Shown here in pieces: positions 9,118 through 15,992 of a stretch of 64,000 nt of DNA. Under the pieces are notes generated by a model. The model was not told the DNA's origin and did no database searches. It was given only the letters and a program-made list of their open reading frames with translations. Made by a program: the position numbers and the translations under genes. How positions within the stretch are numbered: the first letter of the stretch is position 1; each line of letters starts with the position of its first letter. Origin of the DNA: VBDM01 sp035651815 (GTDB lineage: Bacteria; Pseudomonadota; Gammaproteobacteria; Burkholderiales; SG8-39); assembly GCA_035651815.1 (NCBI GenBank), contig DASRFB010000023.1, positions 124,001-188,000 on the forward strand, in the 5' to 3' direction.

Positions 9118-9508
9118 TCCCGGGCCCCGCGGCGCCGCTCAGCAGCTGTTCGCAATCCGTGCGCCGCTCCGCGAGGCAGCGCTCGTACGCGGCGCGCGCG
9201 TCGGGCGCGGCCGGTTGCCGCGCAACGCGCTCCGCCTGCAGCTGACGCTCCAGCGTCGCGACCCGATCGGCCAGGGCCGCGGTCTGGCTGCTCCGCGGAG
9301 TGCTCTGGAGCGCCTGGGCGACGGCGGGCTCGGGGGAATAAACCGAGAGGCGGTCCTGGATGGCGATCGCTCTCGAATCCTTGCCGGGCACCGCGTCGGA
9401 GTAATGGATGCGGCCGTTCCGGTCGACCCATTTGTAGATGTTGTCGGCGCGCGCCTGCGCGCCGATGAGCGCCGCGGCGGCGGCGAGCAGACAGATCAGG
9501 ATTCGCAT
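9056..9508 (-). CDS. DUF4124-domain periplasmic protein
   Basis: Encodes 150 residues with a cleavable signal peptide (about 1-21, ending AQARA). The DUF4124 motif IYKWVDRNGRIHYSDAVPG follows, with its typical Trp/Tyr pattern. A coiled-coil-like segment (about 78-97) and two cysteines near residues 110 and 117 come after. DUF4124 proteins are small periplasmic proteins common in beta- and gammaproteobacteria and are of unknown function. The 3' end runs 62 bases into the end of the GGDEF-EAL gene on the opposite strand. It is divergent from the TPP decarboxylase genes, with about 73 bases between the starts. Confidence 0.85.
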   Translation of the reverse strand: MRILICLLAAAAALIGAQARADNIYKWVDRNGRIHYSDAVPGKDSRAIAIQDRLSVYSPEPAVAQALQSTPRSSQTAALADRVATLERQLQAERVARQPAAPDARAAYERCLAERRTDCEQLLSGAAGPGINAPTAFRPGPAVLRPASAS

Positions 9509-9540
9509 GGTGTCTCGTGCGGGTAGTGAGAGCCGGACGG

Positions 9541-9546
9541 TACAAT
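9541..9546 (+). promoter_or_regulatory. Putative -10 box for the split TPP decarboxylase genes
   Basis: TACAAT lies in the divergent gap between the DUF4124 gene and the decarboxylase genes, 35 bases before the TTG start at 9582. It matches five of six -10 positions. The -35 region is not obvious. Confidence 0.4.
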
Positions 9547-9581
9547 GCGCGCGCTTCCTTACAACACTGCCACGGGGTCCC

Positions 9582-10130
9582 TTGTCCGATCGGAACCGCC
9601 GCACGTCCGCCGAGCCCGCCTGGCCGGCCGCCATTCATGACGTATTGAAGTCTCGCGGCGTGCGGCAAGTGGCCTATGTCCCGGACGCCGGCCATCGCCG
9701 GCTCATCGAGCTGTGCCACGCCGACCGATCGCTCGTTACGGTTCCACTGACGAGCGAGGAGCAGGGCATCGGCCTGGCCGCGGGGGCCTGGCTGGGCGGC
9801 CAGCGAGCCGTGCTGCTCACGCAGTCGAGCGGCGTCGGAAACTGCGTGAACGCCTTCACGCTCGGCTCGAACTGCGGGTTCCCGCTGCTGCTGGTCGTCA
9901 CGATGCGCGGCGAGTGGGGCGAGTTCAATCCCTGGCAGATCCCCATGGGACAGGCGGTGGAGCCGGTCCTGCATGCGAGCGGCGTGCGCAGCTTTCGTCT
10001 CGAGCGCCCCGAGGACGCCGCCGCGACCGTGGACGCCGCGGCCGGGCTCGCCTTCGACGGGTACGCCATGGCGGCCGTCCTCGTCTCCCAGAAGATGCTC
10101 GGCGCCAAGTCGTTCGCGGGTGCGCGGTGA
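9582..10130 (+). CDS. TPP-dependent decarboxylase, alpha (pyrimidine-binding) subunit
   Basis: A 182-residue protein matching the N-terminal TPP-enzyme half as found in split sulfopyruvate or phosphonopyruvate decarboxylases (ComD-like). TSEEQGIGLAAGAWLGG carries the glutamate that activates the TPP pyrimidine ring, and QSSGVGN is the expected glycine-rich loop. The start is inferred to be TTG at 9582, just after a GGGGT ribosome-site-like stretch and a TACAAT promoter box. The next gene overlaps it by four bases (GTGA), so the two chains should be made together and assemble into one active enzyme. The substrate (sulfopyruvate, phosphonopyruvate or another 2-oxo acid) is not fixed by sequence, and no phosphonate or taurine genes lie beside it. 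Confidence 0.8.
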   Translation: MSDRNRRTSAEPAWPAAIHDVLKSRGVRQVAYVPDAGHRRLIELCHADRSLVTVPLTSEEQGIGLAAGAWLGGQRAVLLTQSSGVGNCVNAFTLGSNCGFPLLLVVTMRGEWGEFNPWQIPMGQAVEPVLHASGVRSFRLERPEDAAATVDAAAGLAFDGYAMAAVLVSQKMLGAKSFAGAR

Positions 10131-10714
10131 GCGCGCCGCTCGATCGCCGCGCCGTAGTCGCGGCGCTGCTCGAGCGACGCGAGACGCTGCTCGTCGTGGC
10201 CGGACTCGGTTCGCCGGCCTGGGACTGTGCGGCCGCGGGCGACCATCCGCTCACGTTCCCGCTGTGGGGCGCGATGGGCTCCGCCTCCATGATCGGCATG
10301 GGTCTCGCGCTCGCGCAGCCCGAGCGGCGCGTGCTGGTGATCACGGGAGACGGCGAGATGCTGATGGGACTGGGCTCTCTCGCCACGATCGGCGCGCAGC
10401 GGCCGCGCAACCTCGCGCTGGTCGTGCTCGACAACGAGCGCTACGGCGAAACCGGGATGCAGGAGACGCACACGGCGCACGGCGTCGACTTGGCGGCGGT
10501 GGCGCAGGCGTGCGGCTTCCCGGTCGCTCGCCGCGTTTCCGCGCCCGTCGAGATCGCACCGATGCGCGGCGCGGTGCTGGAAGCGAGCGGGCCGCTCTTC
10601 TTCCAGGTGAAAGTCGGCGCCGGCGCATCGGCGCCGGCCTTGCCGCCGCGCGACGGCGGATATCTCAAGCAGAGATTCCGGGAAGCATTGCTCGGATCGG
10701 ACGCGTTGCGGTAG
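10127..10714 (+). CDS. TPP-dependent decarboxylase, beta (diphosphate-binding) subunit
   Basis: A 195-residue C-terminal TPP-enzyme half (ComE-like). The TPP/magnesium motif begins GDGEMLMGLGS and ends in LVVLDNE about 30 residues later, as in the GDG-x(24-28)-N signature. WGAMGSASMIGMGLALAQP is the usual segment before it. It starts with GTG overlapping the alpha-subunit stop (GTGA). Together with the upstream gene it makes a two-chain version of the approximately 375-residue fused enzyme. No dehydrogenase gene follows, so the aldehyde product must be handled elsewhere. Confidence 0.82.
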   Translation: MSAPLDRRAVVAALLERRETLLVVAGLGSPAWDCAAAGDHPLTFPLWGAMGSASMIGMGLALAQPERRVLVITGDGEMLMGLGSLATIGAQRPRNLALVVLDNERYGETGMQETHTAHGVDLAAVAQACGFPVARRVSAPVEIAPMRGAVLEASGPLFFQVKVGAGASAPALPPRDGGYLKQRFREALLGSDALR

Positions 10715-10965
10715 TCGAATCGATCGCTCGGAGCAATCGCAGCGTCTCGGAAGACGTGTTCGACGCGTGATCGCGCGCTTCGGATGGCTTTTCGGACCTC
10801 AAATGCATGATGATCGGCGCAAATTTGCGTCGAAGCTCTTGCTTTGTGCACATCAATGTAGTATTAATTGCGCCATGTTAGTTCTTGTTGCCCAACTTTT
10901 TGCCTAGCGCTCACAGTCGCGTCGCCGGCGCGCCGAGCGACGCTCGTCTTGGACACGGACTCTCT

Positions 10966-10980
10966 GCTGACAAAGTCAGC
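10966..10980. repeat. Perfect 6-bp inverted repeat
   Basis: GCTGAC and GTCAGC are separated by AAA. An A-rich run lies about 22 bases downstream. It could be an RNA hairpin or a binding site for a small dimeric regulator. No gene lies close enough to assign it. Confidence 0.4.
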
Positions 10981-11062
10981 GGTCCGCATCCTTCCTCCAA
11001 GAAAAAAAATCACCGCATCGATCTCGCTCGCCGCTTCGGCGGGCGGACGAGGGATTCACTCG

Positions 11063-11107
11063 CACGGGCTTCGGCCCGCGCGGTTGAATGGCCCGTGCCG
11101 ACACGGA
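11063..11107 (+). other. Cluster of alternative stems before the micro-ORF
   Basis: CGGGC-TTCG-GCCCG at 11065-11078 is a stable tetraloop hairpin. CACGGGC at 11063-11069 can instead pair with GCCCGTG at 11091-11097. A third stem (CCGTG with CACGG, around 11093-11106) competes with the second. Mutually exclusive stems 45-90 bases before a start codon resemble a structured leader. No known riboswitch class is recognised. Confidence 0.35.
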
Positions 11108-11150
11108 CGGGTCGGGTTGCTTGTGTGTTTAACTCATGAAGGAGATTGCC

Positions 11151-11198
11151 ATGGCAAAGAAGAAAGCGAAAAAGAAATCCGCTAAGAAGAAGAAGTAA
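11151..11198 (+). CDS. Lysine-rich 15-codon micro-ORF (possible H1-like fragment)
   Basis: ATG at 11151 follows a strong AAGGAG site at a spacing of 7 bases. It reads MAKKKAKKKSAKKKK and then stops at TAA. The composition matches the tails of bacterial histone-H1-like DNA-binding proteins. Beyond the stop, the +1 frame continues with basic sequence including ATKKPKKKGR (11251-11280) and stays open to about 11592. The gene may therefore be frameshifted, or the long frame may be fortuitous. It could also be a genuine short peptide or a leader peptide. The ribosome site is the main evidence for translation. Confidence 0.4.
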   Translation: MAKKKAKKKSAKKKK

Positions 11199-11300
11199 GG
11201 AAGCAAGCAATCCCGCGAAAGAGCCAAGAACAAGTCCGCCAGTCGAGGCGGCGACGAAGAAGCCTAAAAAGAAGGGCCGAGAGCGGTGTCGGGGAAGCAC

Positions 11301-11328
11301 CCAGGCTGCGGTGAAACATGCAGCCTGG
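11301..11328 (+). terminator. Perfect 9-bp hairpin, possible terminator
   Basis: CCAGGCTGC and GCAGCCTGG flank a 10-base loop, followed by ATCTTTCC. The stem is strong but the U-tract is weak, so intrinsic termination would be imperfect. It lies 103 bases after the micro-ORF stop and could end that transcript. Confidence 0.45.
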
Positions 11329-11588
11329 ATCTTTCCAGACCAACTCAAGGCCCTAGCGGGTACGAATGCTGCGGACAGCCCGGGGTTACAGGCTCGGGTT
11401 GATCCGCAGACATTCGGTACAGAAGAGAGATTGCCCCAACAGCATGAGGCAACCCCCCCTCAGGCTGTCAAGCAGTTCTATAAGAACCTGATTTTAAAAA
11501 TAGTTTCAAAAACCGCGCGCGACCGAATAGCGCTTGACAGCCGGCTCGCGACGGTCTCCGGGCCCGCGGGAGGGCGGCTGAAACGAAT

Positions 11589-11954
11589 ATGAGCGCGACC
11601 GACTCGGTGCTGAATTCCTGGTGGTTGCTGCCCGTCCTCTGGATCGGCTTGTCGGTGCTTGCGACCGCTGCCCTGAGCACGGCGCGACGCGAGCCGGCAC
11701 CCGAGCCCGAACCCGAACCGACGGTCGACGAGCCGGTCGCGCCGCCGCCGTTCCTGTTCGACTCGCCCGACGCGAGCTCCGAGACCATCGGCTGGTACAT
11801 GGGCGTGCCCATCCATCGCAGCGCTCGCTTCGACGGCATCGATTACGAGTTCGACCGCATCTGCCCGCCCCAGTCGTTGCGGCGCGCGGTCGGCGAGCGG
11901 GTCGTGGCGCCGGGGATCGTGTACGTCCGGCGACCCGCGCGGGGCGCCTTCTAA
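11589..11954 (+). CDS. Membrane-anchored hypothetical protein
   Basis: Encodes 121 residues: one N-terminal transmembrane segment (about 11-31), an acidic proline-rich linker of alternating E and P, and a C-terminal domain of about 70 residues starting at FLFDSP. The pattern (signal-anchor, Pro/Glu spacer, small periplasmic or cytoplasmic domain) suggests a tethered accessory protein. No family is recognised. The stop overlaps the end of the convergent PaiB-like gene by four bases. It lies just after the gene-poor region. Confidence 0.6.
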   Translation: MSATDSVLNSWWLLPVLWIGLSVLATAALSTARREPAPEPEPEPTVDEPVAPPPFLFDSPDASSETIGWYMGVPIHRSARFDGIDYEFDRICPPQSLRRAVGERVVAPGIVYVRRPARGAF

Positions 11955-12604
11955 GACCGTCCCGGTTTCGGGCGCAGCGCATCCTTCACGCGCCGCGCCA
12001 TGTCGAGCGAGCGAGCGTCGCCCGCGTTCTCGAGGGCTCGCACGACGCCTTCGCGGTCGACCGCCGGCCGGTTCTGGCTGACCTTCCATTTGCCGATCAG
12101 GCTGCGCGGCTGGATCTCGATGCCGACGATGGCGCGCAGCTGGCTCTCGATGAATGCCTCGGGCGCGTCCGTCAGCTTCCAGGGATGCTCGCTGCCTGCC
12201 TCGTGACGGTCGGTCAGCCGGCTCACCAGAGCGCGCAGCCATCCGGCATCGTCGATCGCTCGAAGCGGCCCCCGGGCGTGTACGACGACGTAGTTATAGG
12301 TGGGGACGACCTTTGCCGTGTCGTGCTTGGTCGGATACCAGGACGGCGACACATAGCCCGATTCGGCCTGGAACACGACCAGCGCGTCCGCGTCCCGCGG
12401 ATGCTCGCGCCACACCGGGTTCGCGCGCGCGACGTGGGCGCGCAGCGTCCCGAACGGCGCGGGCTCGGGATCGACCTCGAACGGCACGTGATTGGCGGCG
12501 AGGCCGTCGGGTCCGAGCGTCACCAGCGCGCCGAGCGGATGCTCCCGGATCAGCGCGTGCAGGATCTCGACGCTCCGCTCTTCGAAATGCGCCGGCAGGT
12601 ACAC
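11951..12604 (-). CDS. PaiB-like FMN-binding protein
   Basis: A 217-residue protein of the PaiB/FMN-binding split-barrel family, first described as negative regulators in Bacillus; many homologues look like flavin-binding enzymes. Family marks are HPLGALVT near the start, the VSPSWYPTK motif around residues 85-93, PTYNYVVVHARG and the C-terminal GKWKVSQNR. It starts with GTG only two bases after the stop of the Bug-protein gene on the same strand, so the two are probably co-transcribed. There is no DNA-binding domain, so a direct role as a repressor is doubtful. Confidence 0.82.
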   Translation of the reverse strand: MYLPAHFEERSVEILHALIREHPLGALVTLGPDGLAANHVPFEVDPEPAPFGTLRAHVARANPVWREHPRDADALVVFQAESGYVSPSWYPTKHDTAKVVPTYNYVVVHARGPLRAIDDAGWLRALVSRLTDRHEAGSEHPWKLTDAPEAFIESQLRAIVGIEIQPRSLIGKWKVSQNRPAVDREGVVRALENAGDARSLDMARRVKDALRPKPGRS

Positions 12605-12606
12605 GG

Positions 12607-13593
12607 TCAATCGGCCTTGAGGCCCGCGGCGCGCACCACCTTGGCCCACTTCGCCATCTCGCGCCGGATCAGGTCGCCGAACTCCTCGGGCGTGCTGGTC
12701 ACGGGCTCGGTCGCCATCGTCGCGAGCCGCTCTTTCATCTCGTTCGAGTGCATGACGGCGACGATCTCGGCGTTCAGGCGCGTCACGATCGGGTGCGGCG
12801 TCCCCGCCGGCGCGAGCACGCCGTACCAGGTCGTCACCTCGAAGTCCTTCAGCCCCGCTTCGGCCGCCGTCGGAACGTCGGGCAGCGCCGCCGCCCGCTT
12901 CGCGTCGATCACCGCCAGCGCGCGCAGCTTGCCCGCCTTGATGTGCGGGGCAGCCGCCGGGATCCCGATGATCACGAGCTGCACGTCGCCCGACATGACG
13001 TCGTTCATCGCGAGGTTCACGCCCTTGTACGGCACGTGCACCAGGCGCACGCCCGCGACGATGTTGAACAGCTCGCCCGCGAGGTGGTTCGACGTGCCGT
13101 TACCGCCCGAGCCGAAGTTCATCGCCCCGGGTTTGCTCTTCGCGAGGGCGATGAACTCGGAGAGCGTCTTTGCGGGGATCGACGGGTTCGTCACCATCAC
13201 GTTCGGCACGGTGGCGACGAGGCTCACCGGCGCGAAGTCCTTGACCGGGTCGTAGGCGAGCTTCTTGTAAAGGCTGGGGCTGATCGCCAGCGAAGGCGCG
13301 ACCAGGACGATCGTGTATCCGTCGGGCGCCGACCGGGCCGCGGCCTCAGCGCCGACGTTACCGCCGGCGCCGCCGCGGTTCTCGACCACCACCGGCTGCC
13401 CGAGCCGCGGCGCGAGCCGCTCGGCCATCAGCCGCCCCAGGATGTCGGTGCCGCCCCCCGGCGGGAACGGCAGGATGAGCCGGATCGGCTTGCCCGGATA
13501 GGCACCGGCCTGCGCGTGCGCCGCGGCGGGCGAGAGGGCGACGAGCGCCGCGAGGAGCGCGGCGCCGGACGGAAAACTGCGGAAGCTCGTCAT
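12607..13593 (-). CDS. TctC/Bug-family periplasmic binding protein
   Basis: A 328-residue solute-binding protein of the tripartite tricarboxylate family. The signal peptide covers about residues 1-28 (ending AAAHAQA). Typical Bug motifs follow: PIRLILPFPPGGGTDILGR (ligand loop 1), VENRGGAGGNVG, SLYKKLAYDP, and FEVTTWYGVLAPAGTP. The ligand is probably a small carboxylate but cannot be named. No tctA or tctB lies beside it, as is common for the expanded Bug family in betaproteobacteria. It precedes the PaiB-like gene by two bases and follows the decarboxylase-like gene by 70 bases on the same strand. Confidence 0.93.
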   Translation of the reverse strand: MTSFRSFPSGAALLAALVALSPAAAHAQAGAYPGKPIRLILPFPPGGGTDILGRLMAERLAPRLGQPVVVENRGGAGGNVGAEAAARSAPDGYTIVLVAPSLAISPSLYKKLAYDPVKDFAPVSLVATVPNVMVTNPSIPAKTLSEFIALAKSKPGAMNFGSGGNGTSNHLAGELFNIVAGVRLVHVPYKGVNLAMNDVMSGDVQLVIIGIPAAAPHIKAGKLRALAVIDAKRAAALPDVPTAAEAGLKDFEVTTWYGVLAPAGTPHPIVTRLNAEIVAVMHSNEMKERLATMATEPVTSTPEEFGDLIRREMAKWAKVVRAAGLKAD

Positions 13594-13663
13594 GCGGAAA
13601 CCTCGTATCGGACTGGACGGAATTGGGACAGTGTAGCGGCAAGCAACCCCGCCCGGGCACGCG

Positions 13664-14656
13664 TCACTGCCCGAGCGTGCTCGGCGCGAAGACCTCTTCG
13701 AGTCCGACCCGGCGCGCAGTCAGCCCCTGCTCGAGCGAGTACTGCGCGGCGGTCTCCAGCACCTTGCGGTTCGCCGCGACGCCGTGCCGGACCAGGCGAG
13801 CGCGCAGGCCCTGCGCGGCTTCGTGCGGCACGACGCCAGTCGCGATGTGGTAGGCGGCGCGCTCGAGGCGCTCGCGCTCGGCGATATCGTTCGCGCGCTC
13901 GAACGCCTTCAGCAGATTGAGCACGGCCCAGGGATGGCGCTCGGCGAGATCGCGCCGTATCACCATCCCGTGGTTGATCGGCAGGAGGCCGGTCTTGCGG
14001 TAATAGCGCACGCCCTCGGCGAGCGGATCGGCAAAGAGCGGCTTGACGTCCGGGTGGTTCCACAGGTCCGCGGTGCTGCGGTCGACGAGATTGGCGTTGA
14101 CGATGTAATGGATCACCGCGTCGATCTCGCCCGATAGCATCATGCCGCCGATGCTTTTCTCGGGCGGTATCTGGCGGATGGTGACGCCCGGCGGGGCGGT
14201 GAAGCCCACCGCGCCGCGATGGCTGTGCGTCGGCACGCGCTCCATCCAGAACTCCATGTCCTTCGGCTCCACGCCGAACTCGTGCTGCAGCGCTCCGCGG
14301 GTCCAGAGCGCGGCCGTCTGCTGGTACTCCGGGACGGCGACGCGCTTGCCGCGCAGGTCCTCGGGACGCTCGATGCGCGCCGCGCGGCGCACCAGGATCT
14401 CCGTGTGGAACAGCTTGCGGGTCGTGAAGATCGGCAGCCCGACCCAGCGCTCGTCGCCCTGGGCCTTCGCCATGATGAGCGTCGAGAACGACATCTCGGA
14501 CACGTCGAAGTCGGCGAACTTCAACTGCCGCCAGAAGAGCTCGGAGGGATGCACCACGCTCGAGACGAGGTCGATGCCGTCGGCCTGCACGCGCCCGTCG
14601 AAGATCGGCCAGGTCCTCGGGTTGGATGCCATGCCGATGCTGAGCTGCAGCTTCAT
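13664..14656 (-). CDS. 4,5-dihydroxyphthalate-decarboxylase-like protein
   Basis: A 330-residue protein resembling the Pht5 family, which shares the fold of type 2 periplasmic binding proteins (SsuA/THI5-like). Recognisable features are the start MKLQLSIGMASNPRT, HPSELFWRQL, FDVSEMSFSTLIM and GLLPINHGMVIRRDL. It has no signal peptide, so it is a cytoplasmic enzyme and not a transporter subunit. In family members the reaction is decarboxylation of 4,5-dihydroxyphthalate to protocatechuate; many homologues have other, unknown substrates. It is followed on the same strand by the Bug and PaiB-like genes, which suggests a small aromatic-acid or carboxylate operon. Confidence 0.75.
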   Translation of the reverse strand: MKLQLSIGMASNPRTWPIFDGRVQADGIDLVSSVVHPSELFWRQLKFADFDVSEMSFSTLIMAKAQGDERWVGLPIFTTRKLFHTEILVRRAARIERPEDLRGKRVAVPEYQQTAALWTRGALQHEFGVEPKDMEFWMERVPTHSHRGAVGFTAPPGVTIRQIPPEKSIGGMMLSGEIDAVIHYIVNANLVDRSTADLWNHPDVKPLFADPLAEGVRYYRKTGLLPINHGMVIRRDLAERHPWAVLNLLKAFERANDIAERERLERAAYHIATGVVPHEAAQGLRARLVRHGVAANRKVLETAAQYSLEQGLTARRVGLEEVFAPSTLGQ

Positions 14657-14666
14657 GGACGCGAGG

Positions 14667-14679
14667 ATTGTAATAGAAT
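14667..14679. promoter_or_regulatory. Overlapping divergent -10 boxes
   Basis: ATTGTA (14667-14672) reads TACAAT on the minus strand toward the decarboxylase-like gene, whose start is 11 bases away. TAGAAT (14674-14679) reads on the plus strand toward the small gene at 14716. The two adjacent boxes make simultaneous firing in both directions unlikely. Confidence 0.4.
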
Positions 14680-14715
14680 GCCCCGGGGAGTCACTGCGGG
14701 ATCATCACAAGAACC

Positions 14716-14988
14716 ATGGCCCGTTCCAAGCCCGGCTTCTGGTCGCGCGGCATCGACAAGCTGCGCGGCGCCCTGCTGCACGGCGAGCCCGAGACGCCGC
14801 CGCGCGCGCCGAAGAAGAAGCCCGAGCAGAAGAAGCCCGCGCAACCGGCGCGTTCCGCGACTCCGGCCGCGAAAGCGCCCGAGGTCGCCACGACCGAGGC
14901 GGACGGAACCGCCGCGACCGCGGACGACAAGACCCCGAAGAGGAAGATCCCGGTCCAGCCCTGGTATCGCCACCGCCAACGCTGGTAA
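14716..14988 (+). CDS. Small basic hypothetical protein
   Basis: Encodes 90 residues: a short N-terminal segment (FWSRGIDKLRGALLHGE), a long disordered middle rich in Lys, Pro and Ala, and a C-terminal VQPWYRHRQRW. No signal peptide or family is recognised. The ordered ends and disordered middle suggest a linker or nucleic-acid-associated protein. A TAGAAT promoter box lies 36 bases before the ATG. It ends just before the convergent tiny ORF at 14992. Confidence 0.6.
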   Translation: MARSKPGFWSRGIDKLRGALLHGEPETPPRAPKKKPEQKKPAQPARSATPAAKAPEVATTEADGTAATADDKTPKRKIPVQPWYRHRQRW

Positions 14989-14991
14989 GCG

Positions 14992-15075
14992 CTACAGGCT
15001 GGAGGTCTTCAGTCCCTGCCCAAGCGCGTGCGCACCGAAGGCGACGGCCGCGAGGACCGCGACCCGGATCCTCAC
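14992..15075 (-). CDS. Tiny ORF coupled to the glutaredoxin-DinB gene
   Basis: Starts with GTG overlapping the TGA of the glutaredoxin-DinB gene (GTGA) and encodes 27 residues. These are a hydrophobic signal-like stretch (RIRVAVLAAVAFGAHA) and a short polar tail. The 4-base overlap is the usual coupling arrangement in this genome. No homologue is recognised and the length makes it uncertain. Confidence 0.3.
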   Translation of the reverse strand: MRIRVAVLAAVAFGAHALGQGLKTSSL

Positions 15076-15857
15076 GATGCCTCCTTCTCGTCGTCCCAGG
15101 CCTTGTCCGGGAGCGGCAGCCCCGCGAGGTCCCTGGCGGTGAGCCCGCGGTCGGGCTCGATGCCGATGGTGTCGAGGATCAGCATCAGCTGGCGGGTGTG
15201 CTGCGCCGGATGCCACACGGTGCGCTCGAGCACCACGTGCAGCGGATGCTCGCCGAAGTAGGTGCGCATCGGCTGCTCGCACGCCTTGTCGGGGAACGAC
15301 TTCCACCATGCGTTGAAGCGCGCGAGCACCGACTCGCCGTAGCGCGCGATGTCCTCCGCGGTGCGGATCGCCGGGCCGGGCTCCTCCATGATGCGCTCGT
15401 ACGTCAGCTCGCGGCCGTCGCGCATCGATTCGAGGAAGCCGTCCGGAATGCGGAACACGTGGTGCGCGAGCACCCGGATCGGCCGCTTGCGGTTGCGGAA
15501 GGACTTTTCCAGCCAGTCGGCCGGAATCTGGCGCACGTAGCGCGCCGCCGCCGGCAGCACGACGTTGAGCTTCGCGATCAATTCGTCGGGCGAGAGCCGC
15601 TCCTGCAGCCTGATCTTCAGGCCGAGGAACTTGATGACGTCGGTCAGGGTCTGGGCGAACACGAACTTGTCGCCGCGCGCGACCACCGGGACGCTGCGGG
15701 CCCCGAGCTTGCGCAGCTCCTCCATGCCGGCCGGATTGCCGTGGACGTTGATCGACTCGTAGTCCACGCCGTTCTTGGTCAGGAATTCCTTGGTGCGCAG
15801 GCAGCTCGTGCATCCGGGCTGCCAAAAGACGCGGACGCGTTCTCCGGCGACGATCAT
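15072..15857 (-). CDS. Glutaredoxin-DinB-like fusion protein
   Basis: A 261-residue cytoplasmic protein. Residues 1-80 look like a glutaredoxin: FWQPGCTSC gives a CxxC site (Cys16, Cys19), ARSVPVV holds the cis-proline, and the fold ends near FLGLK. Residues about 90-250 resemble a DinB/YfiT-like four-helix bundle, with His-rich motifs AHHVFRIPD and WHPAQHTRQL that could hold a metal. DinB-like proteins include thiol-dependent transferases, so joining a thiol-redox domain to one makes functional sense, but the substrate is unknown. It is divergent from the SDR gene with a 135-base gap. Confidence 0.75.
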   Translation of the reverse strand: MIVAGERVRVFWQPGCTSCLRTKEFLTKNGVDYESINVHGNPAGMEELRKLGARSVPVVARGDKFVFAQTLTDVIKFLGLKIRLQERLSPDELIAKLNVVLPAAARYVRQIPADWLEKSFRNRKRPIRVLAHHVFRIPDGFLESMRDGRELTYERIMEEPGPAIRTAEDIARYGESVLARFNAWWKSFPDKACEQPMRTYFGEHPLHVVLERTVWHPAQHTRQLMLILDTIGIEPDRGLTARDLAGLPLPDKAWDDEKEAS

Positions 15858-15992
15858 GGGCTCTCCGCGGTGGACTGGGACGAACTGCCGGCTATGCTAA
15901 AGCAGACCGCCGGGACCTGCACGGCGGCATCGCCCGGCGGCGCATATTCGCCCTTGGTAATATTGGCATGGTGCCCATTGGCGGGGAAAGCA

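Larger units (their letters stand above)
10715..11588. other. Long gene-poor region, relatively AT-rich with hairpins
   Basis: About 870 bases with no convincing normal-length gene. By eye it is richer in A and T than the flanks. It contains a possible weak promoter (TTGCTT at 10839, TATTAA at 10862, 17-base spacer), a perfect 6-bp inverted repeat with an AAA loop at 10966-10980, and a UUCG-type hairpin at 11065-11078. It also holds a 15-codon lysine-rich ORF with a strong ribosome site (11151-11198) and a 9-bp perfect hairpin at 11301-11328. Open frames across it are short, have no recognisable domain and disagree in frame. It may hold a small RNA or the remains of a basic DNA-binding protein gene. 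Confidence 0.6.

Noticed and set aside
10868..11185. Open frames of about 84-105 codons in the gene-poor region
   Set aside because: No ribosome site, no domain, and composition unlike the real genes; only the lysine-rich micro-ORF has a convincing ribosome site.
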